46,609 nt of DNA from Candidatus Bathyarchaeota archaeon. GTDB lineage: Archaea > Thermoproteota > Bathyarchaeia > 40CM-2-53-6. Of the stretch, positions 1 to 7,827 are shown in pieces. The position numbers and the translations under genes were made by a program. The stretch spans positions 1 to 46,609 of the forward strand of contig VBBS01000035.1 of NCBI GenBank assembly GCA_005888745.1. Direction: 5' to 3'. The notes beneath the pieces were generated by a model. That model was given only the letters and a program-made list of their open reading frames with translations. It ran no database searches and was not told the DNA's origin. Position 1 is the first letter of the stretch; each line of letters begins with the position of its first letter.

Positions 1-990
1 GCTTCGCTCGTCGGCATCATGCAGCTAGGCACAAATGGAGGAGGATACTATGGGACAAATTCCGCCTATCCATTCCAGAACCCCAACCCTGCATCCGACA
101 TCTTCCAGATCTTCTTGATGCTACTGATCCCCACGTCACTCTGTTTCGTATTCGGCCAGCTGATAGGCAAGAAACGGGAAAGCCGCCCCATTCTCTGGGG
201 TGCCTATGCACTCTTTGCTCTGGATCTCTTGATCGCTTTCACCCCTAGCTTCCCAGTTATGGGTCCGGGAATGGAAGTCCGCTTTGGTGATTTCTTCTCG
301 GTTTTCTGGACGGTTGTCACGACAGCGGTGACAACCGGCTCAGTCAACGCATCCCTATCAAGTGTGAACCCACTGGTCATACTCTCCGCGTTCAATGGAA
401 TGCTGATCCAAGCAACCCCTGGTGGGAAGGGAGTTGGAGTGATGTACATGGTCATGTTCATCGTCCTCACAGTCTTCATCGTCGGCCTCATGTCCGGCCG
501 AACACCGGAGTACTTGGGAATGAAAATAACTGCCAGAGATGTAAAGCTGGTAATGATTGCATTTCTGGTCCACCCGGTGATCGTCCTTATTCCGACGGTC
601 CTCGCCTACTCGACCGGGGCTGCCAGCGCTATCGGCGTCGGGACGGATTCTATCGGGTTCACCAAGATTTTGTTCGAGTTCACCTCCGCTGCTGCGAACA
701 ACGGGAGCGATTTTCTCGGGGCATCAGCCAACACGCCATTCTTCAACGTCGCAACAGCCATCGTCATGTTTCTGGGACGCTTCGCACCCATCGGGCTATT
801 GCTCGCTCTAGGCGGATCTATGATCAATAGAAAGAGACTCACAACAGATGTCGGCGTGAGGACGGACAGCTTCCTCTTCTCCATCGTCATTGTGGGAAGC
901 ATACTTGTCCTCGTCCTTCTCACCTTCTTCCCGTTTCTAGCGCTAGGCCCAATTCGAGAGTTCTTCCAAGGACATGCAAACGGGTTCTAG
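1..990 (+). CDS. kdpA: Potassium-transporting ATPase subunit A (C-terminal part)
   Basis: KdpA is the channel-like, K+-binding membrane subunit of the KdpFABC P-type ATPase, which takes up K+ with high affinity. The frame is open at base 1, so about 230 N-terminal residues lie outside the window and 329 are present. The selectivity-filter stretch LGTNGGGYYGTNSAYPF is at the left edge and a second filter-type stretch, TSAAANNGSDF, follows near residue 225. Several hydrophobic helices lie between, as expected for the KtrB/TrkH-like fold. The gene is followed at once by kdpB and kdpC. No kdpF and no KdpD/KdpE sensor pair is visible. Confidence 0.95.
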   Translation, partial: ASLVGIMQLGTNGGGYYGTNSAYPFQNPNPASDIFQIFLMLLIPTSLCFVFGQLIGKKRESRPILWGAYALFALDLLIAFTPSFPVMGPGMEVRFGDFFSVFWTVVTTAVTTGSVNASLSSVNPLVILSAFNGMLIQATPGGKGVGVMYMVMFIVLTVFIVGLMSGRTPEYLGMKITARDVKLVMIAFLVHPVIVLIPTVLAYSTGAASAIGVGTDSIGFTKILFEFTSAAANNGSDFLGASANTPFFNVATAIVMFLGRFAPIGLLLALGGSMINRKRLTTDVGVRTDSFLFSIVIVGSILVLVLLTFFPFLALGPIREFFQGHANGF

Positions 991-1000
991 GGACAGAATC

Positions 1001-3148
1001 ATGGCAACAAGATTCAGCAGGATGTTGTCTGTCCGGCGACCGGCGCTGGTTTCGAGAAGGGTGTTTATTGATTCGCTGGTTCGCCTGAACCCGCTTAGAC
1101 TAGTCGCTAACCCGGTAATGTTGATCGTGGAAATCACCTTCTTCATCGTAGCGGCCATGGCAATCTACCCCCCGGGATTTCCTAGGGTTGCAAGCCCCTC
1201 CCTCCAGTCATTCTACGTGGAGGTTGCCTTGATCCTCCTAATCACAGTCTGGTTCAGCACTCTGTCAGATGCACTCGCAGAGAGTCAGGCGAAGAACACT
1301 GCGAACAGCCTTCGAAGACTCGAGATGGAGGTATCTAGCAAGAAGATTCTCATCGAAGAAGGATCTAGACGGATCGTTCTGACTCCCTCAAGAGAGCTTC
1401 GCAAAGGTGACCTAATTCTTCTCGAGAAGAGTGACACGGTTCCCATTGACGCACAGGTTCTGGAGGGAATCGCGATGGTTGACGAGTCTCTCCTAACGGG
1501 AGAGTCAACTGCGGTTCGAAAGGCGCCGGGAGATGATGTGATCGGGGGCTCGCAGGTTCTCAGCGACACGCTTACGGCGAAGGTCACGGTCAACCCTGAT
1601 GAGACTTTCATCAACCAGATGATTAGAATGGTGGAGTCCTCCAAGAGGCCTAAGACCCCGAACGAGCAAGCCGTAACAATTGTCCTGATAGGACTCACGG
1701 GGATCTTCACGATCCTTATCGGGGCTTTGCTAGGGGTATCTCTGGTTCTGAGTCTCGCAGCGGATCTTTCAGTCCTGATAGCGCTCTACGTCTGCCTCTT
1801 GCCTACGACGATAGGAGCACTTCTACCCTCGATAGGGCTGTCCGGTATTTCTAGGCTCTACAAGGAAAAGATCGTTGCAAAGTCCGGTCGGGCAGTCGAG
1901 ACTGCTGGAGACACTGACGTTATTCTCCTCGACAAAACTGGGACCATCACGGTCGGTAACAGGCAGGCGGTCGAGTTTCTACCCTTTCCCGGATTCACCG
2001 AGAAGGATGTGGGTGAAGCCGCCTTCCTATCCTCGTGGCATGATGATACTCCCGAAGGTAGAAGCCTGATCAGGCTAGCCTACGAGAATGGGTTCGTTCC
2101 AAAAGAAATGAACTCTCTGGACGCATCCGAGGTCTACGAGTTCAGCGCCAGCACCAGAACCAGCGGCGTCAAACTGGCTGGAGGCACTGGATTCATGTTG
2201 CCAAAGAGCGGAGGGACCGGCCGAGAGAGAGGAAGGCTCAGGAGAAAATTCGAACCCCACGTGGAAGGCGGTGTCCCAATCGGATCCGATGAGATAGAAA
2301 TCATCAAAGGCGCTCCTGATGCCATCAAGAAAATTGTCAAATCTGTTCCCGCAGACTACGACAAGATCGTTCAGAACATATCCTCAGCTGGAGACACAGC
2401 TATGGCACTTTCGAGAAATCGAGAGGCGATCGGGATTGTAAGATTGAGAGACGTTCTCAAACCCGATATCAGGGAAAAGATCATGGCGGTCAAGGTGATG
2501 GGCATCAGACCGGTCATGATAACCGGTGACCAACCGCTCACCGCCAAGAGCATAGCGACGGAGGTGGGAATTGACGAGTACCAACCAGAGGCGAAACCCG
2601 AAGACAAGTATCACATCGTCAAGCGGGAACAGGCCGATACCAGAATTGTTGCAATGATAGGAGACGGGACCAATGACGCCCCTGCCCTAGCAATGGCCGA
2701 CGTGGGTTTGGCGATGAATTCTGGGACCCAAGCAGCGAAGGAAGCTGCAAACATGGTCGACCTCGAGTCGAACCCGGCCAAGATCATAGAAGTAGTGATG
2801 CTAGGAAAACAATTGCTTATGACCCGAGGCGCTGTGACAACATTTAGCATTGCGAACGATGTAGCGAAATATTTCGCGATCATGCCTGTTTTGTTTGCAT
2901 CAACTGTCCCAGAGCTGAAGGCGTTAAATGTTCTCGGTCTCGGATTGAACACTGCCGTTCTCTCGGCGCTTATCTTCAACGCAATCATCATCCCCCTCTT
3001 GATTCCCTTGGCAATGAGAGGAGTCGCGTTCAAGCCTTCAGGAACCATGACCCTTTTCCTGAAGAACACACTGATCTATGGAGTTGGCGGAGTTATCATT
3101 CCCTTTGTAGGAATCAAGCTGATAGACGTGGGAATATCGTTGCTCTAG
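1001..3148 (+). CDS. kdpB: Potassium-transporting P-type ATPase subunit B
   Basis: KdpB is the ATP-hydrolysing subunit of the Kdp K+ pump. The sequence shows the actuator motif LLTGES, the phosphorylation motif DKTGT (aspartate near residue 311), the KGAPDAI nucleotide-domain motif and the hinge motif GDGTNDAPAL, with hydrophobic helices at both ends. The start is placed at ATG 1001, which gives 715 residues. An in-frame ATG at 974 would overlap kdpA by 17 bases, but its AAGGA lies too close to it. Compared with the usual roughly 680 residues, the nucleotide-binding domain has an insertion of about 35 residues rich in Gly, Arg and Lys (bases 2175-2290). It is translated with kdpA and kdpC. 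Confidence 0.95.
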   Translation: MATRFSRMLSVRRPALVSRRVFIDSLVRLNPLRLVANPVMLIVEITFFIVAAMAIYPPGFPRVASPSLQSFYVEVALILLITVWFSTLSDALAESQAKNTANSLRRLEMEVSSKKILIEEGSRRIVLTPSRELRKGDLILLEKSDTVPIDAQVLEGIAMVDESLLTGESTAVRKAPGDDVIGGSQVLSDTLTAKVTVNPDETFINQMIRMVESSKRPKTPNEQAVTIVLIGLTGIFTILIGALLGVSLVLSLAADLSVLIALYVCLLPTTIGALLPSIGLSGISRLYKEKIVAKSGRAVETAGDTDVILLDKTGTITVGNRQAVEFLPFPGFTEKDVGEAAFLSSWHDDTPEGRSLIRLAYENGFVPKEMNSLDASEVYEFSASTRTSGVKLAGGTGFMLPKSGGTGRERGRLRRKFEPHVEGGVPIGSDEIEIIKGAPDAIKKIVKSVPADYDKIVQNISSAGDTAMALSRNREAIGIVRLRDVLKPDIREKIMAVKVMGIRPVMITGDQPLTAKSIATEVGIDEYQPEAKPEDKYHIVKREQADTRIVAMIGDGTNDAPALAMADVGLAMNSGTQAAKEAANMVDLESNPAKIIEVVMLGKQLLMTRGAVTTFSIANDVAKYFAIMPVLFASTVPELKALNVLGLGLNTAVLSALIFNAIIIPLLIPLAMRGVAFKPSGTMTLFLKNTLIYGVGGVIIPFVGIKLIDVGISLL

Positions 3149-3158
3149 GAGGGAAACC

Positions 3159-3614
3159 ATGATGAAAATCACCCGACAACTCCTGCAAAACTGCGGCCCA
3201 GCGATCAGGTTAGCAGCAATATCACTAATACTATGCGGGCTAGTGTTTCCCCTCGTCATGACAGGCGTTGCCCAGCTAATCTTTCCATCCCAGGCAAATG
3301 GAAGCCTAGTTCAGTTTCACAACAAGGGCGTAGGGTCAAGTCTTATCGCGCAGAGTTTCAGCCTCCCAATCTTTTTCCATCCCCGAAACGGTTCTGCTTC
3401 AGGGGTTGACCCGGACATCACAGTCCAAGACGCGTATTCTCAGATCCCTAGGATAAGTGCTGCCACCGATCTTTCAGTGGACTTGCTACAACAACTCGTC
3501 AACCAGAACGAGGAGGGCAAGTTCTGGATCTTCGGCACTCCCTACGTAAATGTTCTGAGGCTCAATCTAGCTCTCATTCAAACAAACAACTCAGCCTACA
3601 GCAGATTCCAGTGA
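3159..3614 (+). CDS. kdpC: Potassium-transporting ATPase subunit C, short form
   Basis: KdpC is the single-span periplasmic/extracytoplasmic subunit that stabilises the KdpFABC complex. The N-terminal helix, the FPSQANGSLV segment and the C-terminal YVNVLRLNLAL block are all recognisable. The ATG at 3159 follows a strong Shine-Dalgarno sequence (GGAGG, 3148-3153) eleven bases after kdpB. The protein has 151 residues against about 190 normally. The reading frame jumps from the FFHPRN segment straight to GSASGVDPDIT, so the middle segment containing the usual SGGSNLG block (about 50 residues) is absent without a frameshift. It is probably a compact natural variant rather than a pseudogene, because both flanks are intact. 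Confidence 0.9.
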   Translation: MMKITRQLLQNCGPAIRLAAISLILCGLVFPLVMTGVAQLIFPSQANGSLVQFHNKGVGSSLIAQSFSLPIFFHPRNGSASGVDPDITVQDAYSQIPRISAATDLSVDLLQQLVNQNEEGKFWIFGTPYVNVLRLNLALIQTNNSAYSRFQ

Positions 3615-3782
3615 GTTCGAGCTCTGAGGTTCCTAAAGAGGGATGGTCTGCGTCTTAACTAGCGAATCGACGACATAAGCAGAAAAAGGCCTCCCTGCTT
3701 CCGCTTTGAAATTGAGTTACGACATACGGCTTCACAAACCTTTTCGGAATCGTTTCGGAATTCTCCGGAGTGGTTAATCGAC

Positions 3783-4991
3783 ATGCCTCTCAAGGTTTCG
3801 TCTCTACGGTTGCTGATGAAAATCGTCATTTTGATCATACTCTCGATCGGTCCTTGGATATTCTCGGAGGCTCAGTCATCATCTTCTGCTACGGTGACAG
3901 CCATTCTTACGGGTCTTAGCTTCCCAATCTCTCTTGAGTTTGCCCCAGACGGACGAATCTTCTTCAATGAAAAAAACACGGGCAACATCCGAATCATTCA
4001 ACAGAACGGAACAATCTTGTCATCTCCCTTTGCCACCATTTCGACGATATTCACGGACGATGAATCAGGACTCTTAGGCATGGCTTTGGATCCATCCTTC
4101 GCTACCAACGGATACGTCTACGTCTACTTCACCTATCGCGACGGCCTATCCTACACACACGGCCACATTGTACGCTATACAGCAATAGGTAACATAGGAA
4201 CGGCCCCGATCGATGTCTTCGACGTTGTCAGTGCAGCTCCGAACACGCCTCCTTATCACAACGGAGGCTACATCAAGTTCGGACCTGATGGCAAGCTATA
4301 CACGCAAGTTGGCGAATTCCACCAAGGTTCGCCAGCACAAGACCCATCGTCTACAACTGGTAAGATGCTTCGCATGAACCCGGACGGGTCCGTTCCTTCT
4401 GACAATCCCTTCCCGGGAAGTCTTGTCTATGCTTTGGGCATACGCAATGCTTTCGGCTTTGACTTCGACCCCTCAAATGGAAGACTCATCGCCACCGAAG
4501 CTGGTCCCAGCACCGACGATGAGATCAACATCATCGTGAAGGGCGGAAACTATGGTTGGCCAACATGCCTCGGAATCTGCCACAATCCGTCCTTCACAGA
4601 TCCAATCGTCGACTTCAACCCAGTCGTCACGCCCACCGGGATCGCGACAGCAGCCCCGAACGTCTACTATTTTGGAGAATGGAACACGGGAAACCTCGAA
4701 CGCCTAGAACTCTCTACAAACGGAACTGTAGTTTCGATGAGCCAGGTTTACACGCAGAGTGGAGGAATCATCGCGGTTGAAATGGGACCCAACGGAAAAC
4801 TTTACTTCACCGCTCCAAACGGATTTTACGCTTACGACATTCAACCGCCAGTCTCAGCGACGCCCAATTCCATTCCCATAATCCTCGCGATCACTTTCTC
4901 AATAATCGCAACGGCAGTGTTAGGCTATTCGGCTGTCCGTGATCGGGGCAGACACTCCGCTCAGCCTGCTGCTAGAATACAACAGAGTTGA
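3783..4991 (+). CDS. Glucose/sorbosone dehydrogenase-like PQQ-dependent sugar dehydrogenase, membrane anchored
   Basis: Proteins of this six-bladed propeller family (soluble aldose sugar dehydrogenase, GSDH) oxidise sugars with PQQ as cofactor outside the cytoplasm. The 402-residue product begins with a hydrophobic signal (residues 8-30) ending in SEAQ. The propeller starts at LTGLSFPISLEFAPDG, and the active-site-type motif YHNGGYIKFGPDGKLY lies near residue 160. Later come GIRNAFGFDFDP and GGNYGWP, also typical of the family. A second hydrophobic helix (about 362-385) followed by a basic tail suggests C-terminal anchoring in the membrane. It stands alone between kdpC and a convergent gene. 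The substrate cannot be inferred. Confidence 0.82.
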   Translation: MPLKVSSLRLLMKIVILIILSIGPWIFSEAQSSSSATVTAILTGLSFPISLEFAPDGRIFFNEKNTGNIRIIQQNGTILSSPFATISTIFTDDESGLLGMALDPSFATNGYVYVYFTYRDGLSYTHGHIVRYTAIGNIGTAPIDVFDVVSAAPNTPPYHNGGYIKFGPDGKLYTQVGEFHQGSPAQDPSSTTGKMLRMNPDGSVPSDNPFPGSLVYALGIRNAFGFDFDPSNGRLIATEAGPSTDDEINIIVKGGNYGWPTCLGICHNPSFTDPIVDFNPVVTPTGIATAAPNVYYFGEWNTGNLERLELSTNGTVVSMSQVYTQSGGIIAVEMGPNGKLYFTAPNGFYAYDIQPPVSATPNSIPIILAITFSIIATAVLGYSAVRDRGRHSAQPAARIQQS

Positions 4992-5030
4992 GAGTTCGGC
5001 TCCTCTTGAAATAGAATTAGTGGGTAGCTG

Positions 5031-5471
5031 CTACATCAGTTTCTGGTATAGCACGAAGTATGCTGTGGCCATGAAGACGAAGGTTAGCAGCATGCCGAAC
5101 CCTAGAAAGCCGTATGCCCGGTTGGGCCGATATGCGTTCCGTGTGCTCGTGAACATCATGTACAATCCTACGATTCCCAGCGCATAGAGCAGTGCTACGA
5201 ACACTCCTTCGGCGGGAGTCTGGTTGTTGATGTCGTGCGGGTAGACAAAGCCGAGACCTTGCTGGACATTCAAGAGACTCACCGAGGTGCCGGCGCCGAC
5301 TAGGATGAACAGTCCGCCTGCGAGAACAAAGACCGTGAAGGCGAGGATCAGGAAGGAGGCTACAGGTAATAGCGGTCTGCTGGATCCGGGTGCCAGTTTA
5401 ACGAAACTCATTCGGAATGCTAGGTTGTTGAGGGATCTCTTCAGTTTGAAGAGTCCTGTTCTGAAACCCAT
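5031..5471 (-). CDS. Three-helix membrane protein resembling OSTC (Ost3/Ost6 family), candidate oligosaccharyltransferase accessory subunit
   Basis: The product has 146 residues. A basic N-terminus is followed by a hydrophobic helix (about 36-60) with a GG pair, a polar loop containing NNQTPAEG, and two further helices separated by a short loop with STRNAYRPNR. The order of features matches the eukaryotic oligosaccharyltransferase subunit OSTC/DC2: one helix ending in GG, a loop with NGQ and EG just before helix 2, a helix 2 rich in G, an asparagine-containing loop, then helix 3 and a basic tail. I made this comparison from memory and it is not a computed alignment. The gene encoding the catalytic subunit AglB is in the same window (26231-28774). 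A generic small membrane protein remains possible. Confidence 0.55.
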   Translation of the reverse strand: MGFRTGLFKLKRSLNNLAFRMSFVKLAPGSSRPLLPVASFLILAFTVFVLAGGLFILVGAGTSVSLLNVQQGLGFVYPHDINNQTPAEGVFVALLYALGIVGLYMMFTSTRNAYRPNRAYGFLGFGMLLTFVFMATAYFVLYQKLM

Positions 5472-5530
5472 AGCTGGTCCACGTTGTTAAGTGAGGCAAG
5501 GGCCATCGCCGATTATAAGCCCTGCTTTCC

Positions 5531-5917
5531 GGTTCTGTCAAGTCTTCGGTTGTTCGAGGACTAGACTTGCTCTCATCGACTCAGAGGATTGCCGTCGTCG
5601 TCGGGTTCCCCTTCATTGCTTCACCTGAGAGCCCTTGCGCCTCAGAGACACGTAACCTCATTTTGGCAGTGAACGGTCGAACCTCAACCGCCCCTCACGC
5701 CCGTAGCGTGGTAGCTTGGCCCGTTGCCGGGCGGGGATTTTACGGTGGCCAACCAACCAGGTATCCCAGTTGAGACCCTTCACGTGATCAGAGTCACCTC
5801 CCCAGCGTAACAGGCTCATTTGACGAACGCCCCTAACGAATAGTCGGTCACTCCTCGAACATAACGGTTAGAGATGACCGAAGCTACCACCAAACAACAA
5901 CCGAAGAGTTGACAGTG
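5531..5917. mobile_element. Element D: non-autonomous element with 20-bp terminal inverted repeats and 10-bp target duplication
   Basis: The ends CTGTCAAGTCTTCGGTTGTT (5535-5554) and, inverted, CTGTCAACTCTTCGGTTGTT (5896-5915) match at 19 of 20 positions. The direct repeat CCTGCTTTCC lies just outside both ends (5521-5530 and 5918-5927), as expected of a target-site duplication. No intact gene is inside. Read on the minus strand, the part near 5535-5640 resembles a degenerate TnpB C-terminus (GEAM, then AIL, a stop, VDES and LTEP), matching the end of the broken tnpB at 33000-33136. A hairpin at 5674-5690 matches one at 32979-32995. Another potential stem pairs 5845-5853 with 5871-5880. Confidence 0.8.
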
Positions 5918-5946
5918 CCTGCTTTCCCAAGTGCATGTGCGGGTCT

Positions 5947-5962
5947 GAAACCGTTTTTATAG
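5947..5962 (+). promoter_or_regulatory. Archaeal BRE/TATA promoter for the zinc-ribbon gene
   Basis: The stretch GAAACCGTTTTTATAG looks like a purine-rich BRE followed by a TATA box. Transcription would start about 25 bases downstream, near 5983, just before the TTG at 6004. Its position is the main reason to reject the ATG at 5935 as the start of the next gene. Confidence 0.5.
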
Positions 5963-6003
5963 CGCCTTTCGGTCATGAGACCTCACGAGGCTTCCGCACC
6001 GAT

Positions 6004-6186
6004 TTGTGTCCGCAGAGAATCTTATGCTCCAAGTGCGGCGAACTTCTCTACACTGGGCTTGAACTGGAGACTCCTGGTGAGATCATTCAGCGCAACGGAG
6101 GCTATTGCCCGAAGTGTGGTAAGAAACTGGGATTTGACACTGAGAACCTGAAGATCATTCCTGAGACCCCTGTTCCTGGCCCTTAG
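6004..6186 (+). CDS. Small zinc-ribbon protein
   Basis: Starting at TTG 6004 gives 60 residues beginning MCPQRILCSKCG. The two Cys pairs (CSKC and CPKC) frame a single zinc ribbon, followed by a short Pro-rich tail. Proteins of this shape (CPQRILC..CG, then EIIQ..GG.CPKCGK) are common conserved archaeal proteins of unknown function. An in-frame ATG at 5935 would give 83 residues but would place the promoter inside the coding region. It lies just downstream of mobile element D and upstream of gcvT. No enzymatic role can be assigned. Confidence 0.7.
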   Translation: MCPQRILCSKCGELLYTGLELETPGEIIQRNGGYCPKCGKKLGFDTENLKIIPETPVPGP

Positions 6187-6246
6187 TTCCTCGCATTCTT
6201 TTTTCTACCACCACTCAACTAGCCAGCGGATTATAGGAAGTCGACT

Positions 6247-7452
6247 TTGGCGAGAAGAACCCACGTCTACGAGTACCACAGGAAGCATGGTAACATTGTC
6301 GAGTATGCGGGTTTTGACCTTCCAGTGTGGTTCGAAGGCATAATCCCGGAATGTCGCAGTGTTAGAAACAACTGTGGAATATTTGATGTCTCCCATATGG
6401 GACGAGTTCTTGCGGAAGGAAAAGGCGCCGAGTCGTTCCTCAACGAGCTCACAACGAACGATGTGTCCAGGCTTGCCGTAAGAAGAGGGCAGTATTCTCT
6501 CTTTTGCAATGCCAAGGGAGGGATAATGGATGATCTGACTATCTTCAGAATCGATAACCTGCGATATCTTGTCGTCTACAACGCCGGGAACCGTGACAAG
6601 AACTGGAGCTGGCTTCTCAAGAACAAGACTCGGACCGATGTGACTGTTTCCGATGTTTCTGATAATGTTGCTATGTTCGCGGTTCAGGGTCCTCGAGCGA
6701 GTATAGTCCTCTGGAACTTGTCCGGTGTCAAGCTCGACGAGGTGGAGAAGTATGGGACGAAGGATGTGAAGATGGCTGGGATTCCGTGCCTCCTGACGCG
6801 TAGCGGATACACTGGCGAGGATGGTTTCGAGATCTACGTGTGGAATACTAGTGTGAAGGAACCATCAAACGCGGTAAAGGTCTGGGAGAAGCTGTTGTCG
6901 GGTGGGAGAGAGGTAGGGATTTCTCCGGTCGGGTTGGGTGCTAGAGATGTTTTGAGACTTGAGGCGGGAATGTGTCTCTATGGAAATGATATTGATGAGA
7001 ACACTTCCCCGGTCGAGGCGAGGCTCAACTGGGTTGTTCGTTTGGAGAAGCATGATTTTGTGGGTAAAAATTCAATCATGCGCTTGAAGGAAAAAGGACC
7101 GAGTCGAGTGAGAGCTGGTTTCAAGATGAGGGATAAGGGGATTCCGCGGCAGGGCCAAGACATTTTTGCGGATACTGATATAGTTGGGAAGGTGTCGAGC
7201 GGAACGTTTTCTCCAACTCTCAGTCTTGGGATTGGAATGGGATACGTCCCACCGTCGTTAGCGGCGATCGGGGAGAGATTTAGTGTTGGAATCAGAGATC
7301 GGAGGGTCCAGGCCGAGGTCGTCAAGCTTCCTTTCTATCAACGAAAATCAGGGGATCAGGTTGTGGTGCTTGGTGAAGAGATGGGGTTGAAGGATTTCAG
7401 GAAAAAATACAGCTCGTCTGGTCAGCCCGCGGTCGCGACCGCAACCCATTGA
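6247..7452 (+). CDS. gcvT: Glycine cleavage system T protein (aminomethyltransferase)
   Basis: T protein transfers the methylene group from the aminomethyl-lipoyl arm of H protein to tetrahydrofolate, releasing ammonia. The 401-residue product starts with TTG 6247. It contains the family landmarks YAGFDLPVWF, GIFDVSHMGR, GGIMDDLTIFR, RSGYTGEDGFEIY and GLGARDVLRLEAGMCLYG, in the usual order. The length is slightly above the common 360-380 because of a 25-residue charged tail. The H protein gene is far away in this window (40393), and P and L proteins are not seen. The folate or folate-like (for example tetrahydromethanopterin) carrier used here cannot be told from the sequence. Confidence 0.95.
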   Translation: MARRTHVYEYHRKHGNIVEYAGFDLPVWFEGIIPECRSVRNNCGIFDVSHMGRVLAEGKGAESFLNELTTNDVSRLAVRRGQYSLFCNAKGGIMDDLTIFRIDNLRYLVVYNAGNRDKNWSWLLKNKTRTDVTVSDVSDNVAMFAVQGPRASIVLWNLSGVKLDEVEKYGTKDVKMAGIPCLLTRSGYTGEDGFEIYVWNTSVKEPSNAVKVWEKLLSGGREVGISPVGLGARDVLRLEAGMCLYGNDIDENTSPVEARLNWVVRLEKHDFVGKNSIMRLKEKGPSRVRAGFKMRDKGIPRQGQDIFADTDIVGKVSSGTFSPTLSLGIGMGYVPPSLAAIGERFSVGIRDRRVQAEVVKLPFYQRKSGDQVVVLGEEMGLKDFRKKYSSSGQPAVATATH

Positions 7453-7523
7453 GTCGATATTGCGAGCTATTTCTCCTGACGGTAGAATCCTTGTTCGAGC
7501 TCAACATGTAAGCGGATTATGGT

Positions 7524-7673
7524 TTAGCCGGCCACTTCGAAGTTTCGGGCTTTGAGCCGGTCGCATTCGTGCTGCGTGCTGTGCTTTTCGCACAGGTCTC
7601 TGCTGCAATGGGGACAGTTTTCTACTGCCAGTATTTGGCAGTCGGTGCATACTGCGCCCCATATGAGTGCCAT
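7524..7673 (-). CDS. 49-residue AN1-like zinc finger protein
   Basis: This minus-strand frame starts at ATG 7671-7673 and stops at TAA 7524-7526. It has Cys9, Cys12, Cys20, Cys23, Cys28, His31, His35 and Cys37. The spacing CxxC, CxxC, x4, C, xx, H, xxx, H, x, C is close to the AN1 zinc finger, which binds two zinc ions. A GGAG lies about 10 bases before the ATG. A 65-residue frame in another phase covers the same bases but has no such pattern. Free-standing AN1-type proteins occur widely in archaea, with no settled function. It is convergent with gcvT. Confidence 0.72.
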   Translation of the reverse strand: MALIWGAVCTDCQILAVENCPHCSRDLCEKHSTQHECDRLKARNFEVAG

Positions 7674-7827
7674 TTTTCATTTCTCCGGGGGTTCTCACCG
7701 TATTAGTGATGGTTACTAAACAATTTGGACATTTCCTACTCCAAAAGATAAGTAAGCCGGTACCGAACCTACAAGGACAAGCATAACTGGTACAGCTATC
7801 ATCCGTAATCTTTCTTTACGAATAAGG

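Noticed and set aside
5535-5915. Structured RNA gene such as RNase P RNA, SRP RNA or 5S rRNA
   Set aside because: Several hairpins are present, but none of the conserved motifs of these RNAs was found on either strand. The inverted ends and target duplication explain the region as a mobile element.
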